Origin: Lachnospiraceae bacterium
GTDB taxonomy: Bacteria; Bacillota_A; Clostridia; Lachnospirales; Lachnospiraceae
NCBI GenBank assembly: GCA_004556565.1
Contig: SFGN01000030.1
Coordinates: forward strand, 1 to 29,915
Direction of reading: 5' to 3'
Length of the DNA: 29,915 nucleotides
Positions 22,190 to 29,915 of the stretch are shown in pieces. Within the stretch, counting starts at the first letter, position 1. Each line of letters starts with the position of its first letter. The notes beneath the pieces are model-generated. The model was not told the DNA's origin. It saw only the letters and a program-made list of their open reading frames with translations, and did not search any database. Made by a program: the position numbers and the translations under genes.

Positions 22190-22218
22190 ATTATATGTTG
22201 TATAATATAATATGTCAA
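22190..22218 (-). promoter_or_regulatory. perfect-consensus promoter of the PadR operon
   Basis: On the minus strand TTGACA (22213-22218) and TATAAT (22190-22195) are separated by exactly 17 bases. The -10 lies in one arm of an AT-rich palindrome (TATATTAT with ATAATATA, 7-base spacer). A promoter this strong would need a repressor, which suits a PadR-controlled operon. Confidence 0.85.
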
Positions 22219-22277
22219 TATAATATTATAAAGAATTACAAATTCTTAAATCTTTCTTCCGGCAGCCTCCGGTTTCA

Positions 22278-22547
22278 TCACAGCATATATGCCAAAATTA
22301 CTGCCTGGATTACCAGTATCGCAGGCACGCCGATTTTGAATTTCCATTTTTTTGTTTTATGATGAAAGAAATACATTCCGGCCAATGCCCCTGCAGAACC
22401 GCCGATTAAAGCCACTGTCAGAAGCCCTGCTTCTGAAATTCTCCATTTTCCCCTTACAGCCTTTCTCTTATCTATTCCATACAAAAAGAACGCGACAAGA
22501 TTTATACCGGTCAGATAATACAGGACTATATGTTCAAATCCTCTCAT
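22278..22547 (-). CDS. DUF1294 small membrane protein
   Basis: This 89-residue protein matches the DUF1294 pattern: a helix FEHIVLYYLTGINLVAFFLYGIDKRKAVRGKWRISE, a short loop, a second helix with GLLTVALIGGSAGALAGMYFFHHKTKKWKF, and a C-terminal helix. It is an integral membrane protein of unknown function, often annotated only by its DUF name. The start at 22547 uses GAGGTG and follows the addA stop by one base, so translation is coupled to addA. Why a small membrane protein is attached to a recombination operon is unclear. A weak AT-rich hairpin lies downstream of the gene. Confidence 0.8.
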   Translation of the reverse strand: MRGFEHIVLYYLTGINLVAFFLYGIDKRKAVRGKWRISEAGLLTVALIGGSAGALAGMYFFHHKTKKWKFKIGVPAILVIQAVILAYML

Positions 22548-22548
22548 C

Positions 22549-25500
22549 CTACACCTCGATTTCTCTTTGCAGTGCAAAAGAATAAATTATTTTTTGTTTC
22601 ACCCTTTTTCCGGTAAGCTGTTCCAGTGCCTTTGCATAATAATCAAGCTGGGCATGGTACTTTTCCGCCAGTTCTGCCGATGACTGCACTTTGTCTGTTT
22701 TGTAGTCCAGAACAACAAGCTCACCATCCTCTTCAAAATAAATATCTATGATTCCCTGCACCAGTATTTTATCCTCTCCGGTTGCCTCCGGGTATACGTC
22801 CGAAGCCTTCATTCCGATCACAAAAGGCTGTTCCTTCCAAAGCTGTCCTCTCCGGGACGCTTCCGCCGCGCGGATCCCAATTTCAGAATGCAAGAACGTC
22901 AATATGTCATTTGTTCGGATACACCCTGCTACATCTTCAGCAATTCGCTTTTCCTGTCTCATGTTTTCGATTGTCTGTTTTAATAAAGTTCCATCATACA
23001 TACATCCGAAATCAAGAAGCTCCAGGAATTTGTGATAAGCACTTCCTCTTGATGCCCCGGTCAGTTCCTCTTCCTCCTGCAGGAAATGCGGAAGCAGGGG
23101 AATTATCTCAGGCTCCTCCATCACAACTTCCCCGGCCTCTTCCTGAAGATAATCACGCTTTTTCAGTTCTGAAACCGTAAATTTCATCTTCATTCCTCTG
23201 GCAGCTTCATACGGATAACGGAACGTAAGCTGCCCTTCGATCCGCTCTCTGATTTCATCTGAAAATACCTGCCCGGTATTCCAGTGAAGCAGGACATCTT
23301 TAGCAAGCGCATCTCCTATATCTTCAGCAGATTTCTCCTTCTGATTCTTATTTGGCTTCCAGATTTCAAGACTTACCGGGGCATCATTCTGCCTTGCCGA
23401 CGGCAATACCCAGTCCATATAACAGCCCGCGCCCAGAAGATTGATAAAAAGGCCGTCTGTATCATCATATGTTTCAATCTTCAGTCCTCCCTCATCTGCC
23501 ATCTTTTCAAGATTTTTCGTCTTACAAAGCCCGGTCATGATCAGCTTCTCTTTTGCTCTTGTCATTGCGACATACAGGACTCTCAGTTCTTCTCCCAGAT
23601 TCTCCAATTTCACGGACTGCTGAATCATCCTTTTCAGAATGGTCGGCGTCTTTGTCCTGCGTTCCAGGTCAATGGCATCCATCCCGATTCCAAACTCCGG
23701 ATGGATGACCAGACTGCTCTTTGTATCCTGCGTATTGAACGCTTTTCCCATTCCTGCCAGAATTACGATAGGGAACTCCAGCCCTTTACTTTTATGGATA
23801 CTCATAATACGGACCGCATCAGCCTGCTCATCATTAACATTTGCCTCGCTGTAATCCACCTCATATTTTTGAAGCTGCTCAATATAACGCACAAAATTGA
23901 ACAGCCCTTTATAGCTGGTATCTTCAAATGCAGCTGCTTTTTCCACAAGCATTTCCACATTAGCGATTCTCTGTGCACCTCCCGGCATTGCCGAAATATA
24001 AATTCCATATCCCGTCTCTTCTATAATATTACAAATCAATTCATGAATTGGGGTATAAGATACTTTTTCCCGGAAATGACGCAGCATTTCATAAAACTGC
24101 GTAAGTTTGGGTTCCTTCCCTGTCTGTGCGTATAGTTCGGCCGCCTCATAAAACGGCTTTTCAGGGCATGCCATGCGGATATCGGAAAGCTGCAGTGCAC
24201 TAAGTCCGGCAAAAGGTGAGGTCAGCACGGCTGTCAGCGGCAGATCTTGTTTCTGGTTATCTAATACCCGCAGGAAATCCAGCAGGATCTGGATTTCGTA
24301 TGAAGCAAAATACCCCTCCCTGCCGGTCGCAAATGCCGGGATTCCTTCTTCCGTCAGTACTTCTGCGAATACGTCTGCCCAGCCTTTAATGCTGCGTATG
24401 AGAATCACAATATCACGATAAGCTGCTTTTCGCATTTTTCCTGTTTCTTTATCCTTCACCTGCGCCGTGCCTATAAGATGCCGGATTCGCTCTGCAACAG
24501 CTCCGGCTTCCAGCTTTCTTCCGGAAATTTCCGCCGAATTTTCCTCTCCTGTTCCTTCTGCTGCTCTTTCATTTATATTGATTTCTGTGCTTCCGGCTTC
24601 TTTTTTCTCCCTTTTTCCCGGCTCCTCAATCAGAATCAGTTCCGCCTGATTGACAGATACACCATCCACACACGGGGACGGCTCATAGTCTGCTCCCGGA
24701 TGCAAGGCTGCCTTCTCGTCATAGTCAATTCCGCCAAGCTCCCGTCTCATAATATTGCGGAAAATATAGTTTACACAATCCAGCACTTCTTTTCTGCTCC
24801 TGAAATTATTATGCAGGTCTATGCGCTGCCTGTCGGAATCTTCCAGGCTGTAAGTGTCATATTTTTCCATGAAAAGCTCCGGTCTGGAAAGGCGAAACCG
24901 GTAAATGCTTTGCTTCACGTCGCCGACCATAAAAATATTATATCTTCCTTCTCCGACCGTTGATATGCTTGTCAGAATTGCTTCCTGTATCAGATTACTG
25001 TCCTGATATTCATCAATCATCACTTCCGCAAACTGTTCCTGATATTCCTTTGCATAAGCAGACGGGACAAGCACGCCATTTTCCTTTTTTGTCAATATCT
25101 GCAGAGCGAACTGCTCCATATCACTAAAATCAATGATATTTTTTCTGCGCTTTTTTTCTGCAAATGAGTCTCCGAATGCTTTCACAAGCTCCGTAAACAT
25201 CAGCATATCATCCCGGACTTTTCTCATGTCAGTTACCATGTCTTCCATGCTCTCATAAAAATACATAGAAGTCAGCTGGGACAACATTTTTTTCGCCTGT
25301 TCCCTGAGTACCTGCACCGCTTTCTTTTTATCCGCAGACACGGAAACATCCTTTTTGGAGGACAGTCTCACCCACTCCATTCTGTTCACTCTCTCATGAA
25401 GCTCTTTAAATGTCTCCGACCTTCCGATAAACGCCAGCTTCTCCATATCTGTCTCAAGCATCTCCACATACATGTACGGACCGTCCGGCTCATTACAAAT

Positions 25501-26205
25501 GATTTCAGCTTTTGTAAGCAGCACCAGCATATCCTTGATATACCCGATGGCCTGTTCTTTTGCAAGTGCGGCAAAAGGTGAGTTTTCCAGATTATCCGTT
25601 TCAACATCATAACGTTCCACGCATAGAGAAAGCCATTTATCCGGCTGTGGATAGCTTCTGGAATAGTCATAGATTTTTAATATAAATTCTCCGAGCCGTT
25701 TATCACTGCGCTTTCCGCCAAGTTTTTCTACAAGAGACAGAAATCCCGGGCTTTTTTCCTCATAACATGCTTCAAACAGTTCATCCAGTACATCCTGCCT
25801 CAGAAGTTTAAGTTCCCCTTCTTCGGCAGTTCTGAAGCCCGGATCCAGATCGATCACATGAAAATGTTCCCTTATAACTGACACACAGAAACTGTGGATA
25901 GTCGTGATTTTTGCATTGTGTATCAGCGTTGACTGCCTCTGAAGATGCGGATTCTCCGGATTATTCTGCAATTCTTTTTCCAATGCGCTGCGGATTCTTT
26001 CTTTCATTTCTCCTGCCGCCGCATCGGTAAATGTCACGATAAGAAGTCTGTCCACATCCAGGGGATGTTCTTTGTCGGTAATCATTTTTATAATTCTTTC
26101 AACCAGAACCGCCGTCTTTCCCGACCCGGCTGCCGCCGAAACAAGAATATTCCGGTTACGGAGTCTGATGACCTGCTGCTGTTCTTCTGTCCAATTCATC
26201 CCCAT
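22549..26205 (-). CDS. addA: ATP-dependent helicase/nuclease subunit A (AddA)
   Basis: AddA is the motor and one nuclease of the AddAB complex. That complex processes double-strand breaks, degrades DNA up to a Chi-type site and loads RecA. The 1218-residue protein has Walker A AAAGSGKT (24-31), the helicase motif DEYQDSN in the first third, a C-terminal UvrD-like helicase domain, and a PD-(D/E)XK nuclease motif with DYKTD at 1167-1171. The start at 26205 is directly after the addB stop, with no bases between. GGAGG lies in the last codons of addB, so the two are translationally coupled. A nearby Met (M3) is too far from that site. Assignment is very secure. Confidence 0.96.
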   Translation of the reverse strand: MGMNWTEEQQQVIRLRNRNILVSAAAGSGKTAVLVERIIKMITDKEHPLDVDRLLIVTFTDAAAGEMKERIRSALEKELQNNPENPHLQRQSTLIHNAKITTIHSFCVSVIREHFHVIDLDPGFRTAEEGELKLLRQDVLDELFEACYEEKSPGFLSLVEKLGGKRSDKRLGEFILKIYDYSRSYPQPDKWLSLCVERYDVETDNLENSPFAALAKEQAIGYIKDMLVLLTKAEIICNEPDGPYMYVEMLETDMEKLAFIGRSETFKELHERVNRMEWVRLSSKKDVSVSADKKKAVQVLREQAKKMLSQLTSMYFYESMEDMVTDMRKVRDDMLMFTELVKAFGDSFAEKKRRKNIIDFSDMEQFALQILTKKENGVLVPSAYAKEYQEQFAEVMIDEYQDSNLIQEAILTSISTVGEGRYNIFMVGDVKQSIYRFRLSRPELFMEKYDTYSLEDSDRQRIDLHNNFRSRKEVLDCVNYIFRNIMRRELGGIDYDEKAALHPGADYEPSPCVDGVSVNQAELILIEEPGKREKKEAGSTEININERAAEGTGEENSAEISGRKLEAGAVAERIRHLIGTAQVKDKETGKMRKAAYRDIVILIRSIKGWADVFAEVLTEEGIPAFATGREGYFASYEIQILLDFLRVLDNQKQDLPLTAVLTSPFAGLSALQLSDIRMACPEKPFYEAAELYAQTGKEPKLTQFYEMLRHFREKVSYTPIHELICNIIEETGYGIYISAMPGGAQRIANVEMLVEKAAAFEDTSYKGLFNFVRYIEQLQKYEVDYSEANVNDEQADAVRIMSIHKSKGLEFPIVILAGMGKAFNTQDTKSSLVIHPEFGIGMDAIDLERRTKTPTILKRMIQQSVKLENLGEELRVLYVAMTRAKEKLIMTGLCKTKNLEKMADEGGLKIETYDDTDGLFINLLGAGCYMDWVLPSARQNDAPVSLEIWKPNKNQKEKSAEDIGDALAKDVLLHWNTGQVFSDEIRERIEGQLTFRYPYEAARGMKMKFTVSELKKRDYLQEEAGEVVMEEPEIIPLLPHFLQEEEELTGASRGSAYHKFLELLDFGCMYDGTLLKQTIENMRQEKRIAEDVAGCIRTNDILTFLHSEIGIRAAEASRRGQLWKEQPFVIGMKASDVYPEATGEDKILVQGIIDIYFEEDGELVVLDYKTDKVQSSAELAEKYHAQLDYYAKALEQLTGKRVKQKIIYSFALQREIEV

Positions 26206-29200
26206 TTAATCATCCTCCCCGCTGTTGTTTCTGCCGTTTTTATTATCACTTCCGCTTTCATTTTTTTCGTTAGCAGATTCCATTTCCTGGCGGATCCGTT
26301 CCATGACCTCTTCCCGGCTGTATTTTTTAAGGCTTCGGTACTGAAATCCGGGCAGACGGGTGTCAAACCCGCAGATGGAACGATAATTGCAATAATCACA
26401 CCCGGTTGCATTTCCCAGTTCATACGGTGCGATGTCCGCATCTCCGTCCGCAATCTGACTGCAGAGCTCATCCGACTTTTTCTTTGCATAATCCAGGAAA
26501 AGGCAAAATTCTTCCGGAGACAGAACCTTCGAATATCTGCTTAAAGCCCCGCTTTTTGTCCTGCCCAGCGGTATCAGGACTGATTCTTCTTTAAGCCCTT
26601 TTTCCATATGCTCCAGCACTTCTTCCTGTGCATTGATCAGCCCGTCCAGCTTCAGTTCTTTTAAAATACTCTTTTCCAGCTTTTCTTCGTCTTTTTCTTT
26701 GTTGACGATAGGATCCTGCATCCGGTAATAAAACATTCCTGCCGGGATGACCTCTTGCCCTTTGTGCCGCTTTTTTTCCAGCTCCACTGCGGCATTAAGA
26801 TATACAGGAAGCTGCATCTGAAGACCATGATAAAATGATGTAATGTCAAATGCTTTCATTCCTGTTTTATAATCGGTCACTTTTACGTAAACGCCCTTTT
26901 CATCCTCGCAGGTATCAATCCGGTCAATTTTGCCGCTGCCGAATTTCATCTCGTAACCGGCAGGGCGAAAATCACTCTTTTCCATCTGCTTTGTCAAAGC
27001 CCACACAGAACGCCGGATTAAATGTTTTATCCGGGTAATCATATATTCATCCCTGGATGTGCTGTAGAGAACAGTATTTCCATACTCTAGTATGCTTTCC
27101 TCCACGCTCTGATCAATCATTTCTTCCCTCTGGTCTTCAGTAAGCTGCGTCCACTCCAAATTCATACGGTCTGCCTTTTTGGCAAATCTTTCTATAGACT
27201 GATGTGCAATATTTCCCAGATCTACCGCTTCAAACTGGTATATTTCACGTTCCGAAAGCCGTAGTCCGTAAGAGAGAAAATGTGCATATGCACAAGATGC
27301 GTACTGCTCCAGTCTTGTAATGCTGAACCGTTTTGTATCACCGAACAGTTCATATGCTGTTTCCTTTGTCACCTTTTCTTTGCGTTTGCTGTAAAATGCC
27401 GCCGTAAGCATTTTTTTAAGAGCTTCCTCCTGAGTGCCTTCTTTTTTAAACCATGTATATAATTCTTTCCATTCATCATTCAGCCCGCGGCTTTTTTCAG
27501 AAAGTCCTTTTGCCAGAAATTCCGTCCCGTTCTTCCTGGTGATTTCTCTGCCCAAAAGTGTTCTGTGCTCTTCATCATGAATGGTAAGGTCAGGATAAAG
27601 CCGTTTAAAATCCTGTACAAGATATGCTGCCCTGAGTCCTTTCCCATCGGAAGTCATTTTGCTGAAAGTCAGATACAGATACTGCGACGGCTTTGTAAGA
27701 TTCATATACAAATAAAATTTCTGGACATAGGCTTTTTCTTTGGCCCCGGGAGACAGTTCTATTTTCCCTTTTGCAAAATACTCTCTGTCGCGTTCGTTAA
27801 GCAATCCTCCTTTTGAAAGGTTTCCCGGAAGATAGGCGTCGTTTGCACCTGCAAAAAACAGAGCTTTCAGATTATTCAGACGAGTCCGTTCCATATCACC
27901 GATCACTACCTGATCCATTCCCGGCGGTATGACTCCCACCTTCGCTTCCTCAAGCCCCGCATCCAGCAGTTCACAGTACTCGCTCATGGAAATCCTTTCA
28001 TCTCCGAGCAATTCCACAAATTTATCAAACAGTTCTATCACAATGCGGTACACCTGGGAATATTCTTTCGCCATCGCCAGTTCCCCTTCAGCCTGAAATT
28101 TTTCAGCCATGAACTGTATTTTTTCCTGCATCTTCTCCTGCACAAAAAAATCATGAATTGCAGCCGTTATATCCCTGACTGTTTTATTACGTTTCTTCAG
28201 GACAAACATCAGGCCGTCGATTTTTTCTACAAACCGGACTCGTATATTATTAAGGAATGTCAGATCTTCCTCTTTGACGCCGGACGTCCTGCGTACCCAT
28301 GCTTCCTGCCACTTTTTATATCCTTTTATACCTGACGCGATCACATAATTCTCCAGACAGTCAATTTCATCAAAAGAGAATCCTGTCATTCCTGTCCTCA
28401 AAAACCTGAAGACGCTTTCATATGAAAATTTCTGTTCTGCCATTGCAAGCAGACTCCTTAGATATTCCACAAAAGCATTCAGAAGAATACTTTTCTTATA
28501 ATCCATAAAGACAGGAATTTCATATTCTGTAAATGCTCTCTCGAAATGAGCCGCATATACATTCATATCACTGACAATAACGCCAATATCTTTCAGACGG
28601 AATCCCTTTTCCCGGATCAGACGCCGTACCTCCCCCGCGATAAATTCTGCTTCTTCCTTTGGATTTTTAGTTTCATGTATCGAAATAACATTCTGTGTTT
28701 CTTCGTAAATCTTTCCGCTGTTCCGGAATAATTCCTGCTCAAGAAATGCCATGGCAGGATTCCCTGCAAATCTTTTCACAGGCTGTTCATACAGATAAAC
28801 AGACTGTTCGATCGCAACGTCTTCCTCCTTCGCAATCCTGACCAGTGAAGATACCATCTGTTTGCTGATTGCAAATAACTGATAAGGATGTTTATAAACA
28901 AACGGATCCTCCCGTTCATCCATTTCTACTGTTATCACGATTTTCCGGCAGACTTGAATCAATGTCCCGAGCAGCCGGTTCTGCACCGGAGTGAATCCGG
29001 TAAATCCGTCCAGCACGATTACGCTGTTTTTCAGAAGCAACGATTGCGGAACCACGTCGCTCAGCCTGTCGAGCATTTCTTCTTTTGTAATATACTTTTC
29101 AGCCAGATAATCCTCAAACCCTTCATATATCGTCCTTATGTCCCGTAATTTATAAGCAAGATAGCTTTCCGGGTTCAGGGTTTCAATAAAAGAATCCAGT

Positions 29201-29613
29201 GTGTCAAATCCAACGCCGTACTGTGTAAATTCTGAGATTACAGATTTTACTTCACTGATATATCCCTGTTTTTTCAGATTTCCTTTCAGTATCGGAAGAT
29301 CTTTCTGATGCATTGCCGCAATCTTCCTCAATATAAGATTCTTCCCCTCATCATCCAGCACCCGGCTGATTTCCTGTCCCACCTCTCCAAATATACGATG
29401 GGAAAGCCTCACAAAACTCAGGACATCTATGTTCATAATCCCGCCCCTCGGATGCATTTCACATAAATCCTTCTGAGTCTGCATCGTAAACTGTTCCGGA
29501 ACCAGGACGAGGTAATTCCATTCCGGCTTGCGAATGGATTCCTCTATGACCGATTCGTATAAATAATGCGATTTTCCCGAACCCGAATTACCAAAAATAA
29601 ACTGTAATGACAT
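26206..29613 (-). CDS. addB: ATP-dependent helicase/nuclease subunit B (AddB)
   Basis: AddB is the second subunit of AddAB. It has a helicase-like fold that senses Chi, a nuclease domain and an iron-sulfur cluster. The 1135-residue protein begins with Walker A GNSGSGKS (8-15). The nuclease motif V-T-D-Y-K-T-G occurs in the C-terminal third. The four cluster cysteines are one in YASCAYAHF (about 770s) and three in the CDYCNYRSIC segment at 1072, 1075 and 1081. A charged, low-complexity tail (about 1113-1135) follows. I chose the ATG at 29613 because AGGAGG is positioned correctly; the longer form begins in poor context. It is the first gene after the rRNA operon and leads the addB-addA-DUF1294 operon. 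No promoter was evident to me upstream. Confidence 0.96.
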   Translation of the reverse strand: MSLQFIFGNSGSGKSHYLYESVIEESIRKPEWNYLVLVPEQFTMQTQKDLCEMHPRGGIMNIDVLSFVRLSHRIFGEVGQEISRVLDDEGKNLILRKIAAMHQKDLPILKGNLKKQGYISEVKSVISEFTQYGVGFDTLDSFIETLNPESYLAYKLRDIRTIYEGFEDYLAEKYITKEEMLDRLSDVVPQSLLLKNSVIVLDGFTGFTPVQNRLLGTLIQVCRKIVITVEMDEREDPFVYKHPYQLFAISKQMVSSLVRIAKEEDVAIEQSVYLYEQPVKRFAGNPAMAFLEQELFRNSGKIYEETQNVISIHETKNPKEEAEFIAGEVRRLIREKGFRLKDIGVIVSDMNVYAAHFERAFTEYEIPVFMDYKKSILLNAFVEYLRSLLAMAEQKFSYESVFRFLRTGMTGFSFDEIDCLENYVIASGIKGYKKWQEAWVRRTSGVKEEDLTFLNNIRVRFVEKIDGLMFVLKKRNKTVRDITAAIHDFFVQEKMQEKIQFMAEKFQAEGELAMAKEYSQVYRIVIELFDKFVELLGDERISMSEYCELLDAGLEEAKVGVIPPGMDQVVIGDMERTRLNNLKALFFAGANDAYLPGNLSKGGLLNERDREYFAKGKIELSPGAKEKAYVQKFYLYMNLTKPSQYLYLTFSKMTSDGKGLRAAYLVQDFKRLYPDLTIHDEEHRTLLGREITRKNGTEFLAKGLSEKSRGLNDEWKELYTWFKKEGTQEEALKKMLTAAFYSKRKEKVTKETAYELFGDTKRFSITRLEQYASCAYAHFLSYGLRLSEREIYQFEAVDLGNIAHQSIERFAKKADRMNLEWTQLTEDQREEMIDQSVEESILEYGNTVLYSTSRDEYMITRIKHLIRRSVWALTKQMEKSDFRPAGYEMKFGSGKIDRIDTCEDEKGVYVKVTDYKTGMKAFDITSFYHGLQMQLPVYLNAAVELEKKRHKGQEVIPAGMFYYRMQDPIVNKEKDEEKLEKSILKELKLDGLINAQEEVLEHMEKGLKEESVLIPLGRTKSGALSRYSKVLSPEEFCLFLDYAKKKSDELCSQIADGDADIAPYELGNATGCDYCNYRSICGFDTRLPGFQYRSLKKYSREEVMERIRQEMESANEKNESGSDNKNGRNNSGEDD

Positions 29614-29852
29614 TACACCCTCCTGAATATATAATCCGATATCAGACATCATACCATATCCGGATTAAAAAGTGAACGCAGAACAAAATCTTCAAAGTAC
29701 AGCTTAAACAGGCGATATACAAACAAAAAAATGACAGTGCCATAATCAGCACTGCCGTTTCTCATTCCATATTCAAATTTATATGTACCTTCAAAACTGC
29801 ATATAAAGAACTTTAGCCTTCCAATCCATCCATCTTTACCTATCACCTGCTC
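29614..29852. other. gap between addB and the 23S rRNA gene
   Basis: This stretch holds the rRNA operon terminator (29724-29755) and AT-rich sequence. I see no 5S rRNA gene. A 65-residue reading frame on the minus strand across it has no ribosome binding site or family resemblance and is judged noise. No good promoter for addB was seen. Confidence 0.5.
29724..29755 (-). terminator. intrinsic terminator of the rRNA operon
   Basis: CAGTGC and GCACTG pair around an 8-base loop, with an extra G-U pair on the minus strand. The stem is followed on the minus strand by TCATTTTTTTG (29724-29733). It lies about 100 bases after the 23S end and separates the rRNA operon from addB. Confidence 0.8.
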
Positions 29853-29915
29853 TGGTTATGCCCTCGACCTATTAGTGACAGTCAGCTCCATGCGTTACCG
29901 CACTTCCACCTCTGC
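29853..29915 (-). rRNA. 23S rRNA, 3' end (cut by the window edge)
   Basis: Read on the minus strand, the last 60 or so bases match the conserved 3' end of bacterial 23S rRNA: GGTGGAAGTGCGGTAACGCA, then GGAGCTGACTG and ACTAATAGGTCGAGGGC. The gene continues beyond the right edge of the window. Its exact 3' end is estimated to within a few bases. No 5S gene follows on this side. Confidence 0.9.

Noticed and set aside
29649..29846. 65-residue minus-strand reading frame before addB
   Set aside because: It spans the rRNA terminator, has no ribosome binding site and has no recognisable family.
29614..29852. 5S rRNA or tRNA gene between 23S and addB
   Set aside because: No 5S consensus or cloverleaf was found by eye on either strand.

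Overview
The window is a chromosomal segment from a low-to-moderate GC, Gram-positive, spore-forming anaerobe. It most resembles Lachnospiraceae (Clostridia, Bacillota). The evidence is an archaeal-type AspRS coupled to GatCAB under a T-box leader, AddAB rather than RecBCD, FtsEX with a PcsB-like hydrolase, an alpha/beta-type small acid-soluble spore protein, and PucR/CdaR, PadR/HAAS and PspC-type genes. Genus and species cannot be fixed from the sequence alone. Nearly all genes are on the minus strand; only a GNAT acetyltransferase and a TetR regulator are on the plus strand.

Layout by plus coordinate. (1) 1-842: a GNAT acetyltransferase gene ending in a long perfect inverted repeat. (2) 843-7337, minus: a tRNA-dependent amidation operon. 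It runs T-box leader, aspS (archaeal type, with the residues of a non-discriminating enzyme), a zinc-ribbon membrane protein of unknown role, gatC, gatA, gatB. The enzyme charges tRNA-Asn with Asp and GatCAB amidates it; GatCAB can also make Gln-tRNA-Gln from Glu-tRNA-Gln. The T-box specifier region reads GAAC, which holds an Asn codon and a Glu codon one base apart. (3) 7391-12842: an accessory-looking cluster with a TetR gene on plus, diverging from a minus operon of SCP2-like lipid carrier, membrane-anchored alpha/beta hydrolase, stand-alone condensation/acyltransferase-like enzyme, acyl carrier protein and AMP-forming acyl ligase. Three near-identical palindromes exactly 44 bp apart lie in the divergent intergenic region. 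This is the best candidate for an undescribed pathway.

(4) 12851-17111, minus: a cell-division/wall module ftsE-ftsX-PcsB-like M23 hydrolase-CtpA protease, bounded downstream by a strong terminator and a small tandem repeat derived from terminator hairpins. (5) 17201-19209: a PucR/CdaR-type regulator and a WecG/TagA-family glycosyltransferase. (6) 19373-22218, minus: a spore protein gene, then an envelope-stress-like set (PspC, DUF4097 adhesin-like, HAAS/DUF1700 membrane protein, PadR repressor). The PadR gene has a perfect-consensus promoter embedded in palindromes. (7) 22278-29613, minus: addB-addA-DUF1294, tightly coupled recombination/repair genes. (8) 29724-29915: the 3' end of a 23S rRNA gene running in from the right edge, followed by its terminator.

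The core modules are interpreted with good confidence. The product of the acyl-ligase/ACP cluster, the role of the zinc-ribbon gene and the function of the hairpins upstream of gatC are open.
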